64,000 nt of DNA, taken from positions 1 to 64,000 of the forward strand of contig JBGAHE010000010.1 in the NCBI GenBank assembly GCA_044226365.1, in the 5' to 3' direction. How positions within the stretch are numbered: the first letter of the stretch is position 1; each line of letters starts with the position of its first letter. Shown here piece after piece: positions 34,760-44,309 of this stretch. A program made the position numbers and the translations under genes. The notes under the pieces are model-generated. The model had not been told where the DNA came from, ran no database searches, and was given only the letters and a program-made list of their open reading frames with translations. The DNA is from JALHNI01 sp044226365. GTDB lineage: Bacteria > Acidobacteriota > Terriglobia > Bryobacterales > Bryobacteraceae.

Positions 34760-36062
34760 CTTCTCGTATAACTCTTTCTGCAAGGCCGCGATGTGGTCCC
34801 AGCTATAGCGCTGCTCCACCGTGTGGCGAGCGTGCGCTTCGAGCGCGGTGCGCGCGGGCGCATCGGCCAGCAGCGCATCGATCGCGGCGGCGAACCCCGT
34901 CGGATCGTCCGCCAGGCGGAAGTCTGCGCCGGGGGCGAGGTCGTTGAGGCCATTCACGCCGGCCGAGGTGCTGACGATCGCTTTGCCCATGGCCATCGCT
35001 TCGAGGATCTTGATGTTGGTGCCGGCGGAGGCCAATAGAGGGGCGATCACCACGGTGGCGTTGCGATAGGCCGGGCGGACGTCCGCGACAAAGCCTTCCA
35101 CCTCCACGTCTGCGAGATCGAGCCGCACGTCGACTTGCGCGCGGTAGAAGTCGCGGTAGTAGTCGTGCCTGGAGCCGGCGATGATGTGGAGGGTGGCGGG
35201 CGTGGTGAGGCGCGGCCAGACCTCGCGCAGGAACCAATCGATGGCCAGCAGATTCGGCAGATGGTTGAAGCTGCCGATGAAGAGGAGGCGGGCGGGCTGA
35301 GGCGGCTCGGGCGACGGTTGGTAGCGCTCGAGGTCGACGCCGTTGGCCAGGACGACGGCTCGGTCTTCGGCTTGGGCGTCGGCGGTGAGACGGTCTTTTT
35401 CGGACATGACGACGACGGCGTCTGCTTTTTTCCAAGCGGCTTGTTCGAAGCGGGTCCAGCGGGCGAGTTGGTCGCGGAGGTCTTCGCTGGGCTGGCGATC
35501 GAGGAGCTGCTGGTAGAGGTCGATCGTGATGTCGTGCTCGATGAGCAGCGTGCGCGCCCGGGCGACCGTGTCCAGATAGACGGCCATCTGCGTGAACTCG
35601 AGCTGGGCGAGTTGCGGGCGAAACTCGGTCATCAGCCGTTCGAGCACGGCGCGGAAGACGGGCGAGTCGAACTCGTCGACGACGTCGGGCCGGCCGCTAT
35701 CGAGGCGGTAATGCGAGCCCCGACGGCGCACCATCACCACGCGATGGCAGATGGCGAGCAACTCCGGCGCGGGCGCGGAGAGTTCATCGCCGAAGATCAC
35801 CAGGACTTGGCAGACGCCCTGCGCGGCGGCGCGCCGCATCAGGTTGTACATGCGCACGGCGCCGCCGTGGGCGAGTGGATAGGGCGGATAGCAGGTGGCG
35901 ATCAGCACCCGCAGACCTTGGGCTGGTTGCTGGCCAGGGAAACAGGCGACGTCGCCCGAGCCGAGCGCGAGCACTGTCTCATCCGGCAACACCGCGTGGG
36001 GGGCGCGCGCGGGCAGAGTGGGCGCCTGGGCGAGGACAGCGATCGGCAATGGTACGGCGAGG
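34739..36062 (-). pseudogene. Truncated glycosyltransferase: GT4 half only, first copy
   Basis: The reading frame from about 36062 down to the stop at 34739 is open and encodes the GT4 (glycosyl transferases group 1) half: VLIATCYPPYPLAHGGAVRMYNLM, LLFIGSFNHLPNLLAIDWFL and NIKILEAMAMGKAIVSTSAG (nucleotide-sugar binding EAxAxGKxxV). Upstream of ~36062 the sequence no longer matches the full-length gene (see 37742-40410), because the duplication junction falls there; an apparent N-terminal extension to 36142 is junction sequence. Without the GT2 half it is a fragment. Between ~35715 and 36060 this copy differs from the other at many synonymous positions; from 34739 to ~35710 it is nearly identical. 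Confidence 0.75.
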
Positions 36063-36063
36063 C

Positions 36064-36415
36064 TGGATGGCGATGCGACGGTCGGCGAGCGGCGGTATGG
36101 ATGGTGCCGAGCTCGTTCACCGGGACGATGGCCTCGGTGCACAGCGCCACCCGGTGGTGAAGATGCCGGGGCGCAGCGAGCCGAAGATGGCCAGGTTGTT
36201 GGCTTCGGTGCCGCCGTCGGTGAAGATGATCAGGCGGCCGAGGTCGCGTCGGCCACTTGCCCGGCGGGCTTTCTCCAATCGCTGCTTGGCCTGCTGGCCG
36301 AGCGATGGATGGAGGAGGCGTTGCCGGGCGCATTCTGGAGACACTCCGTCAACGCGGCCCAGGGCCACGGGCGAGATGGGGGTCGTCGCGTTGTGGTCAA
36401 AATAGAAACGGGCAC
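36064..36415 (-). pseudogene. Degraded 5' fragment of cysteine desulfurase (second copy)
   Basis: Matches the desulfurase gene between about 32931 and its start at 33398, but is compressed to ~350 nt by several deletions and broken by frameshifts. Recognisable parts are the TGGATGGTGCCGAGCTCGTT block, the GCGCAGCGAGCCGAAGATGG block and the start region with GTG at 36415. It marks the left end of the second copy of the ~3-kb repeat unit. Confidence 0.8.
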
Positions 36416-36432
36416 AGCTCCTCCAGTTTTTC

Positions 36433-37231
36433 ATGCGACAGCCAATCATTACACTGACGACCGATTTCGAAGTTGCACGATCACTTTGTGGGGACGATGA
36501 AGGGCGTGATTCTCGGATCTGTCCCGCGGCGACGATCGTCGATGTGACGCACCAGATTACGCCGTTCGAGATTCCGGAAGGCGCGTTTACGGTGATGGAA
36601 GCATGGCGGGCGTTTCGAAGAAACGATTCATGTGGCGGTGGTGGATCCGGGCGTGGGCTCGTCGCGGCGGCCGATTCTGGTGGAGGCCGGGGGACACTAC
36701 TTCGTGGGGCCCGATAATGGCATTAACTTTTGATGGTTTACGGGCCGCTGCGGGAGCGCGGCGAGAAGATCTGGGGTGCGCCATCTCACGAAGGAAGCGC
36801 GTACTTCCGCCAGCCAGTGAAGCCGTACCTTTCACGGCGGGACATCTTTGCGCCGGTGGCCGCGCATCTGGCCGCGGGCGGAATGCCAGCGCCTACAGCT
36901 CCATGATCGAGGACCTGAAGCTGCGAGCTTCTGGCCGACGCGGATGTCGAAACGCTCGTGGACGGGGCAGGTGCTGAAGGTGGATCGCTTCGGCAATCTC
37001 ATCTCGAACTTTTCGAGACGGAGTTTGAGGAATCAAGACCAGGCCGTTCGAGATCGCGATCGGGACGGAGAAGGTATCGAGAAGTTGGCATTGAACTACG
37101 CCGAGGCGCCGTTCGGGGAACCGGTGGCGATTGTGGGCAGTTCCGGCTTCGTGGAGATCTGCGTGAATCAGGGCAACGCCGCCAAGCAGGTAGGGCGGAG
37201 TGGCGCGCCGCTGGAGCTATCACGCTGTAGT
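36433..37231 (+). pseudogene. Frameshifted second copy of the SAM hydrolase gene
   Basis: Begins ATGCGACAGCCAATC exactly like the intact gene at 33417 and can be followed to its end, but carries many one- to few-base indels (for example near 36469, 36516, 36616, 36721-36735, 36873-36893, 37013, 37029 and 37073). Several are in homopolymers. No frame stays open for more than ~100 codons. Substitutions between the indels are few. Either a dead duplicate or unpolished sequence; I favour the latter. Confidence 0.85.
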
Positions 37232-37244
37232 AGGTTCAGGAGTG

Positions 37245-37761
37245 ATGAGTGTGGATCGCCGTCAGATCATCGCCGCCCTGTTGGGGCTGGGCGCCTTACC
37301 TGAACGTGGTTTTCTCAAGATGCGGTGAAGCTGCCGCTGCGGCAGATGCTGTGGCCGTGAAGACTGGACGAGCGTTTCTGACGCCTGCGGAACTGAAGAC
37401 CTTCCGGGCCCTGGGCGCGGCGCTGGTGCCGCCCTATGAAGGCAAGCCAGGCGCGATCGAGGCTCAGGCTCCGGAGTTTTTGGACTCTGCTGAGCAAGTC
37501 CGGAGCGGACGTGCAGGCGCTCTACCGTCGGGGCTGGCGCGCTATGCGGCCAAAGGCGATTTGTCGCCGCTCAACAAGCCCTGGACCTTGGGCAACGCCC
37601 CGGTGGCTCGGCGCATCGGAACTGCTCGATCCCTACGAACGCTTCCTGCGAGCGGCCAAGATGGCCTTCTACCAGGCGACCATCAATTCGCGCGAGTGGG
37701 CGGAGGCGTCGCGCGGCCGCGGGTCGAGTGGCCTCTATTGGCTACCCGTGCAGACCCCTAA
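37245..37761 (+). pseudogene. Frameshifted second copy of the gluconate dehydrogenase subunit 3-like gene
   Basis: Corresponds to 34232-34759. The first ~20 codons (VDRRQIIAALLGLGALP) and an internal block (FLTPAELKTFRALGAALVPP) are intact, but indels near 37314, 37339, 37358, 37486, 37530, 37602 and 37616 shift the frame repeatedly. Confidence 0.85.
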
Positions 37762-40410
37762 CTTCTCGTATAACTCTTTCTGCAAGGCCGCGATGGTCCC
37801 AGCTATAGCGCTGCTCCACCGTGTGGCGAGCGTGCGCTTCGAGCGCGGTGCGCGCGGGCGCATCGGCCAGCAGCGCATCGATCGCGGCGGCGAACCCCGT
37901 CGGATCGTCCGCCAGGCGGAAGTCTGCGCCGGGGGGCGAGGTCGTTGAGGCCATTCACGCCGGCCGAGGTGCTGACGATCGCTTTGCCCATGGCCATCGC
38001 TTCGAGGATCTTGATGTTGGTGCCGGCGGAGGCCAATAGAGGGGCGATCACCACGGTGGCGTTGCGATAGGCCGGGCGGACGTCCGCGACAAAGCCTTCC
38101 ACCTCCACGTCTGCGAGATCGAGCCGCACGTCGACTTGCGCGCGGTAGAAGTCGCGGTAGTAGTCGTGCCTGGAGCCGGCGATGATGTGGAGGGTGGCGG
38201 GCGTGGTGAGGCGCGGCAGACCCCGCGCAGGAACCAATCGATGGCCAGCAGATTCGGCAGATGGTTGAAGCTGCCGATGAAGAGGAGGCGGGCGGGCTGA
38301 GGCGGCTCGGGCGACGGTTGGTAGCGCTCGAGGTCGACGCCGTTGGCCAGGACGACGGCTCGGTCTTCGGCTTGGGCGTCGGCGGTGAGACGGTCTTTTT
38401 CGGACATGACGACGACGGCGTCTGCTTTTTCCAAGCGGCTTGTTCGAAGCGGGTCCAGCGGGCGAGTTGGTCGCGGAGGTCTTCGCTGGGCTGGCGATCG
38501 AGGAGCTGTTGGTAGAGGTCGATCGTGATGTCGTGCTCGATGAGCAGCGTGCGCGCCCGGGCGACCGTGTCCAGATAGACGGCCATCTGCGTGAACTCGA
38601 GCTGGGCGAGTTGCGGGCGAAACTCGGTCATCAGCCGTTCGAGCACGGCGCGGAAGACGGGCGAGTCGAACTCGTCGACGACGTCGGGCCGGCCGCTATC
38701 GAGGCGGTAATGCGAACCTCTGCGGCGGACCATTACGACGCGGTGGCAGATGGCGAGCAACTCGGGCGCTGGAGCGGTGAGCTCGTCGCCGAAGATCACC
38801 AAGACCTGACAGATGCCTTGCGCGGCGGCGCGCCGCATCAGGTTGTACATGCGCACAGCGCCGCCATGGGCGAGCGGATAGGGGGGATAGCAGGTGGCGA
38901 TGAGGACGCGGAGGCCATCGGCGGTTTGCTGACCGGGGAATGAGGCGATGTCGCCGGAGCCGAGGGCCAGGATGGTGTCGTCGGCGAGGGCGGCGTGCGG
39001 CGCGCGCGCGGGCAACGTGGGCGCCTGGGCGAGTACGGCGATCGGCACGGGGTCCGGTTCGTGGCCGGAGGCGAGGAGGTTGAGGCGCGTGATGGCGCGC
39101 CGCCAAAGGCGTTCGAAGGTGGGCGGGTGGTGGATGGCGCGGGCGAGGAAGCGCAGGTAGTTGAGCTCGACCATCGTGCGGAGTTTGGTTTCGTCGAAAT
39201 AGCGCGACGTGGTGGAGCGGTGGTGATGGACGACGCGGGCGTGCCCGGCGTAGACGCTCGGCCAGCCGGCGAGCCAGGCGCGGTAGCCGAGGTCGAGGTC
39301 CTCGACGTAGGCGGGGACGTAGGCTTCGTCGAAGCCGCCTAAGGCGCGCAGGCGAGCCGTGTCGTAGAGCGAACAGCCGCCAGAGCCATACAGCACCCAG
39401 GTGAGGTCTTCGCCGGGTAGCGGCTCGAGGCAGGTGAGTGGGAAGTCCTGCGGACCGGTGACGAGCGGCATGGCTGCCTTGCCGGTTTCCTGACGGCGCT
39501 GGCCCTCGGGGAAGAAGATTTGCGCGGTGGCGCAGAACAGGCCGGGGACTTGATCGAAGGCGTGGCGCAGCGCGGTGAAAAAGCCCGGCTCGATGACCAT
39601 GTCGTTGTTCAGCAGGCAGACATGCGAGAAGCGGGCGGCGGCGATACCGCGATTGACGGCGGCGGCAAACGACAAAGGCTCGTTGCTGCGCAGCACTTCC
39701 ACGCCGGCGGGTGGCGCCCAGTCTTCGTCAGAGCCGTTGTCGACGACGACAACCTGCGCCGGGGCTTGCGCGGCGATCAGCGGCAGCAGCCGGTTCAGCA
39801 GCGCGGCGCCATTGCGCGACGGGATGACGACCGTAATGCCTTCCGGGAGCGCGGCGCCGAGCACGGGCGCGGGTGAAGGTCGCTTCGCCGCGGCGATGCG
39901 GCCCACGGCTCGCTGCGCGCGCCAGGCGGCCCACGGACGTCGCAGATGCGAAGGATGCGCCAGGCGCCAAAGCCAGGTGTAGACGTCGCCGCCGGGGTTC
40001 AGTTGGAAGCGGAGGATCTCGCGCGCACGCCAAACCGCAAAACGCGCGACCGTCGGCAAGGACCGCGGGCGCAGCATGAAGTGGTTCAAGTCGGGCGTGA
40101 ACAGCATCCACGTGCGCCAGGACGTGCCGGTGAAGGCGAGCCGGCGCAGCGGCCAGTAAGGAACGTCCGGGTCGAGGTAAATGCCGGTGAAGGCAACGTC
40201 GAGGCCGGTCAACTGACGGCGCAGGCGCTGGGCGTTGTCCGCTGCCGAACGCAGCGGGTGATACGGGATCCATTGGCCGGTGGGCGGCGGGAACTCGGAG
40301 ACGACGTATAAGGGCAGGTCACCGCCGACGTGACGCATCGCGTCGACAAGGGCCGGAAGGCGTGCTTGCGAGCAGGTGGCGAAGACGAGTTTGACTCTAG
40401 ATGAGCTCAC
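37742..40410 (-). pseudogene. Two-domain glycosyltransferase GT2-GT4, second copy, frame broken in the GT4 half
   Basis: From the GTG at 40410 the frame is open to about 38430 (~660 codons). Residues ~1-190 are an N-terminal domain of unknown type (VFATCSQARLPALVDAM). A GT2 domain follows: VVIPSRNGAALLNRLLP, VVVDNGSDEDW, CLLNNDMVIEPGF (a D-x-D-like NNDM), and FVP/ VPAYVEDLDLGYRAW with the ED motif. Then comes the GT4 half. A homopolymer loss at ~38429 (five T instead of six) breaks the frame; more indels follow near 38218, 37930 and 37794. The undamaged first copy (34739-36062) shows that the real gene continues to a stop equivalent to 37742. In life this is probably one ~890-residue bifunctional enzyme for surface polysaccharide. 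Its start overlaps the next minus-strand gene by 14 nt. Confidence 0.8.
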
Positions 40411-41494
40411 GCCAGTGGGCCTGGAACTTGCCGGCTTGACGGTCGTGCCAGTGGGCGACGGCTTGCATGCAGAAGGCGGTGGAGACGGGGTTGGCGAACG
40501 GCAGCACCTGGCCTTGCCGCGTGCCGAAGGCGTAGCCGCCGTGGCGGCGCGGGTCTCCGGACTGGTCCTGCAGGCTGACGATGACCGCGTACTCTTCGGC
40601 CGCCTGGGTTTCGTCGAGCGGCAGAACGCCGGCGGCGTCGGCATAGATGCGCGCGCGCAGCAGTTGGGCGTAAGCGTCCGAACGGGTGAAGGTGGGGCCG
40701 ATCTCGCGGAGGAGTTGAGCGTAGAGGGGAACGGCTTGGCGGAAGGCGTCGGCAGCGGCGGGCTGGTTGAGCACCGGTAGCAATCCTTCGAGGAAGTAGC
40801 CGAGCGGATGCAGGCGGTCCATCAGACGTTCGCGCTGGGGCTCGAGGTCGATCAGTTCGCGCCAGACGGCGAGCGAGAAGTCGAGTTGGCGCTGGTAGGG
40901 GGCGGCGAAGTCCGGGAAGTGGGAGGCGAGTTCAAGCCAAGCCAGGGCAGCCTTCAGATGGAAGGCGCCGGGACGGCGCGACCACCAGGGTTCGTCGGGC
41001 AGGGGCGTTTTGGCGGGCAGCGTGAGAACGCAGTGCGAGCCTTGCGGCGCGGCGAAGTCCTGGTGCATGGACTGGCCGCAAAGCCGCGCGACTTCCAACG
41101 CTCCGGCGTTGCCGGTGACGTCCGCCAAACGAAGCAGGGCCCGCGCGATAATCCCTAAATCGAAGAAGTAAGCGAAACCATTCCCCGGCGGATCGGTTTC
41201 AAAAGGCATCGTGCCGAGCGGGCTGTTCCAGGCGTTCTGCAGATAGCGCCCGGCGGCGATGGCGCGAGTGAGGTATTCTTCGCGGGCAGTACGCTGGTAC
41301 AGTTCTAATAGGGCGGATACGGAGTAGCCGGTAATTTCCGTCGAGAGGGGCAGGTTGCGTTGTTCGTCAACGCGGTAGTAGCGGGCCACGCCGCCCGAAG
41401 GCTCCTGGATTCCGGAATGGAGAAACCATTCACCCGCTTGCTCGAGCCGTGGGAGCAAGGTAGCGTCGGAGAGCGGCGACGAAGTCGGTGGCAA
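40397..41494 (-). CDS. Alpha/alpha-toroid (six-hairpin glycosidase-like) protein
   Basis: 365 residues, no signal peptide. Repeated helical hairpins (EITGYSVSALLELYQRTAREEYLTRAIAAGRYLQ; FFDLGIIARALLRLADVTG; AALAWLELASHFPDFA) give an (alpha/alpha)n toroid pattern as in glucuronyl hydrolases and cellobiose epimerase-like proteins. No catalytic residue can be named with confidence. Proteins of this type are often found beside glycosyltransferases in surface polysaccharide clusters, which fits its 14-nt overlap with the GT2-GT4 gene. Confidence 0.7.
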   Translation of the reverse strand: MPPTSSPLSDATLLPRLEQAGEWFLHSGIQEPSGGVARYYRVDEQRNLPLSTEITGYSVSALLELYQRTAREEYLTRAIAAGRYLQNAWNSPLGTMPFETDPPGNGFAYFFDLGIIARALLRLADVTGNAGALEVARLCGQSMHQDFAAPQGSHCVLTLPAKTPLPDEPWWSRRPGAFHLKAALAWLELASHFPDFAAPYQRQLDFSLAVWRELIDLEPQRERLMDRLHPLGYFLEGLLPVLNQPAAADAFRQAVPLYAQLLREIGPTFTRSDAYAQLLRARIYADAAGVLPLDETQAAEEYAVIVSLQDQSGDPRRHGGYAFGTRQGQVLPFANPVSTAFCMQAVAHWHDRQAGKFQAHWRELI

Positions 41495-41514
41495 CCTAAG
41501 AGGATAGCAGAGTG

Positions 41515-42141
41515 ATGGGAATGCGGATCTTGTGCAGTTTCGTATTGGCCTTGGCGGCGAGGGGCGCCGAGGATCCCACGCTCGGCATTGTCCGTGGCTC
41601 CTTTATCAGCTATGCGGGCACGATGGCCGCCGGCGTGGTGACGGTGAAGCTGCTGAAGGCGGACCAGGGCAATTACTCCTGCAAGTCCGACGGGCGCACC
41701 TACATTGAGCGCGACCGGCAGCGCATCTACTGGCGCGACGTCACCGAAGGCGATTCCCTCGAACTGGTGACCGACCGGACGCACCGTTTGGCGCAATGCT
41801 ACGTCCGCATGGTGCACGTGATTGGTCCGCAGCCGGCGAAGTTTCCCACTGGCCGCGCCGATCGCGCCACCGAGAGTTTTGCGCCGCGCGGCACCCTGTT
41901 CTATTCGGGCGTGGTGTCGAAAGTGGAGCCGGACCGCTTGTGGATTCGTACGCGCACCGAAGGCTTGAAGGACATGCGCTTGCGGCCCGATACGCGCTAT
42001 CTCGCCAACGGCGACGCCGTGTTACGCGACCGCGTGGTGCCGGGGATGCGCGTCTATCTGCGCGCGGGCATTGGGTGGGACGACGACATTGAGATCTACC
42101 AGGTCACCTGGGGCGAGATCATGACCGCGCCTAAACCCTAA
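41515..42141 (+). CDS. Secreted hypothetical protein with two beta-rich halves
   Basis: 208 residues from the ATG at 41515 (GTG at 41512 is also possible). Signal peptide (MRILCSFVLALAARGAE). The mature part contains two similar beta-rich blocks: GIVRGSFISYAGTMAAGVVTVKL and LFYSGVVSKVEPDRLWIRT, each followed by a stretch with Arg/Asp and a V-x-x-G-x-x-V/L turn (VTEGDSLELV; VVPGMRVYLRAG). This suggests OB-fold-like or repeated beta-barrels. Two Cys (CKSDG, AQCYV) could form a disulfide. No family recognised. Confidence 0.7.
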   Translation: MGMRILCSFVLALAARGAEDPTLGIVRGSFISYAGTMAAGVVTVKLLKADQGNYSCKSDGRTYIERDRQRIYWRDVTEGDSLELVTDRTHRLAQCYVRMVHVIGPQPAKFPTGRADRATESFAPRGTLFYSGVVSKVEPDRLWIRTRTEGLKDMRLRPDTRYLANGDAVLRDRVVPGMRVYLRAGIGWDDDIEIYQVTWGEIMTAPKP

Positions 42142-42150
42142 AGCGGGTTG

Positions 42151-42300
42151 AGGCAGGGCGGGAAGGGACAACTCGGGTCACCGCCCGCCCCTTGACGCCG
42201 GGCCTCTGGCTGGGAGGGACAGCCAGGAAGTGCGGTTCGGCGTGAACGGACCTTCTGTCGCCCGACGTTATATGCCCGGCGGAGTTCGGCGTCAAGCGGG
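42151..42300. other. Densely structured convergent intergenic element
   Basis: In 150 bp between two convergent genes there are several exact complementary pairs: GGGCGGG (42156-42162) with CCCGCCC (42184-42190); CTGGCTG (42206-42212) with CAGCCAG (42220-42226); CGCCGGGC (42196-42203) with GCCCGGCG (42274-42281); TTGACGCC (42192-42199) with GGCGTCAA (42288-42295). The last two share bases and so are alternatives. No oligo-T tract follows on the plus side. Could be a bidirectional terminator, a small RNA, or a mobile palindromic repeat. Confidence 0.5.
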
Positions 42301-42312
42301 TAGGGGAAAACG

Positions 42313-43863
42313 CTACGGGCGCAGTTCCATCACTTCGACGCGAAAGTGGTTGGTCTGAATGACGTCGACGAAGGCATAGCGGCGGTCGATGAACTGGCGG
42401 ATGGAGTTCATCGCCATGGTGGCGCGGTCCGAATTCGGCCAGGCGTGGAGCACCTGATCGTCCGGAAAATACTGGCGGAGGATGAAGCGCGGCGGGTGGC
42501 GTTCAAGGTCGCCTAAGGCGGTGGCTTCGTCCTGGGCCGACATCATGCCGGGTTGCAGAAAGGCATAACGCACGGGGTTGCGGGTGTTCAGCGCATAGCC
42601 CAGCGAGGGCAGATAGGGGAAGGCGAACAGCGTGGAGCGCTCGGGGATGAGCTTCTCGAGACGTTCGTAGGCTTCGAGGGTCGGTAACGGTCCGCGCTGG
42701 AGGCCGGCGCGCGTGGGGAAGTAGGGATCCTCGGAGGCGACGCGCCAGGCCGAGCTGAAGTTGTAAGTGCCCCACAGCGCGAGCGCCACGACGAGCACCG
42801 GTTGGGCCAGCTTCGGCAGCCGGAAGGCGAGCAGGGCGAACAGGACGGCGAAGGGCGCCATCACGAACAGCATCTGGTTCAGGTCCCAACGCGGATACGA
42901 CGTCAGGAAGATGGCGGCCGCGCCCAGGGCCAGCAACTGCTTTTCCCGGCTCAACTGACCCCGCCAGGCCCAATAGGCATTGATCGCGAGAATGATCGGC
43001 ACGCCGAACGGCGCAATGCGGTAGCGCGCCGCGCCGACGGCGGCAAAGAAGCGCACCATGAGCTTCTCGGTGGGGTCGTCCCATTTGGGGCCGGGTCCGC
43101 CGACGCTATAGCCGTAGGGGACGGCGTTGGCGCGGCTGTAACGGCCGGCCACCCAGAAGAGATTGTTGATCATCGGCGTCAAGGCGCCATGGATGGCGAG
43201 CCAGGCAATCGCCGGCAGGCTGATGAGGCAGACGCCACCCACGAAATGCAGCAGGTGCTGCCGCTCTCGCAGCAGGAGCCAGACGAGGTAGACGCCGACA
43301 CCGAGGATGAAGGAGGGTGTGGCCCAGGCCGAAAGAGCCGAGAAGACCCCGGCCAGTCCCCAGAGCCATTTGCGCCGCGCGTTCGCCGCGGCGTGCTCAG
43401 CCTCTGTCGCCGCCACGACGGCGGCCCAAAGCGCGGCGGCCGAAAAGCCGGCCGAGAGCCAACGGTGATTGACGATCACCATGTAGGTGGAGACGGAGAT
43501 GTAACTCAGATAGAGGATGGCCGCGCCCAGGCCATACTCGACGTGCGTAAACCGTGTGGTGATGGCAAAGACCGCCAGCACCATCAAAGCGAGCGACGCC
43601 GTTGCCGAAAGACGCAAGGGCGGCATGTTACGTCCAAACATGCTTTGCAGGCCCGCTTCGGTCCAATAGACCAGGGGTCCGGTGAAGGCAAAGTAGTCGC
43701 GATACGGCACCTGGCCTTCGAGTAACTTCTCGCCGCCTTCGAGGTAAATGCCTTCGTCAAGCGACGGATGGAAACAATCGCCGACCAGCGTGTTCAGGTA
43801 GTACAACGACCCGAGGAAGACGGCCACGCACAACAGCAGGTTCGTCAGCAGGGAACGATTCAC
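42313..43863 (-). CDS. Multi-pass membrane glycosyltransferase (GT39/ArnT-like fold)
   Basis: 516 residues. The N-terminal transmembrane helix is followed by a periplasmic loop with acidic residues (CFHPSLDEGIYLEGGEKLLEGQVPYRDYFAFTGP) typical of GT-C enzymes, in which Asp/Glu acts with the polyprenyl-phosphate sugar. About ten hydrophobic segments follow (LMVLAVFAI, LGAAILYLSYISVS, ILGVGVYLVWLLL, VLFALLAF and others). The C-terminal ~100 residues are soluble. Donor and acceptor are unknown. It overlaps the GNAT gene by 4 nt at its start and so is the last gene of the ccsA-hem run. Confidence 0.8.
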   Translation of the reverse strand: MNRSLLTNLLLCVAVFLGSLYYLNTLVGDCFHPSLDEGIYLEGGEKLLEGQVPYRDYFAFTGPLVYWTEAGLQSMFGRNMPPLRLSATASLALMVLAVFAITTRFTHVEYGLGAAILYLSYISVSTYMVIVNHRWLSAGFSAAALWAAVVAATEAEHAAANARRKWLWGLAGVFSALSAWATPSFILGVGVYLVWLLLRERQHLLHFVGGVCLISLPAIAWLAIHGALTPMINNLFWVAGRYSRANAVPYGYSVGGPGPKWDDPTEKLMVRFFAAVGAARYRIAPFGVPIILAINAYWAWRGQLSREKQLLALGAAAIFLTSYPRWDLNQMLFVMAPFAVLFALLAFRLPKLAQPVLVVALALWGTYNFSSAWRVASEDPYFPTRAGLQRGPLPTLEAYERLEKLIPERSTLFAFPYLPSLGYALNTRNPVRYAFLQPGMMSAQDEATALGDLERHPPRFILRQYFPDDQVLHAWPNSDRATMAMNSIRQFIDRRYAFVDVIQTNHFRVEVMELRP

Positions 43864-44309
43864 AGGGGGCTCTCGAGCATCAGATAGCCGGTATTGGTGA
43901 AGCCCAGACCGCGATAGGTGGCCTGGGCGGCGCTGTTGTGGCTTTCGACGTACAGACGCAAGCCGCGGACATTCTTCGCCGCGCGCGCCCGCCGCCGGAC
44001 TTCGTCGTGCAAGGCGCGAAACACGCCTTGGCGGCGGTGTTGCTCATGCACATAGACCGACTGAATCCACCAGAAAACGCCGTCGCGCCAATCGGTCCAC
44101 TCGTAAGTGATCATCAGGCAGCCGGCCACTTCGCCTTCGCGTTCGGCCAGCAGGTAGAAGCCATACGCGGGTTGTTTGATCAGGCTTTGGACACCGGCGG
44201 TTACCGTGCCCAGGTCCAGATCCTTCTGCTCGGTTTCCTGCGCCATCAGGCGGTTGAACTGGGCCAGCACGGGCACGTCGGCCGCGCCCGCCAGGCGGAC
44301 ATTGATCAT
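43860..44309 (-). CDS. GNAT-family N-acetyltransferase
   Basis: 149 residues. The acetyl-CoA binding motif is visible in WIQSVYVHEQHRRQGVFRALHDEV (R/Q-x-x-G-x pattern), with LRLYVESHNSAAQATYRGLGF forming the last strand and helix. Substrate unknown. Overlaps hemD by 4 nt and the membrane glycosyltransferase by 4 nt. Confidence 0.9.
   Translation of the reverse strand: MINVRLAGAADVPVLAQFNRLMAQETEQKDLDLGTVTAGVQSLIKQPAYGFYLLAEREGEVAGCLMITYEWTDWRDGVFWWIQSVYVHEQHRRQGVFRALHDEVRRRARAAKNVRGLRLYVESHNSAAQATYRGLGFTNTGYLMLESPL

Noticed and set aside
32931..39060. Transposon or integron as the cause of the repeats
   Set aside because: No transposase, integrase, terminal inverted repeats or target-site duplications were seen at the junctions.
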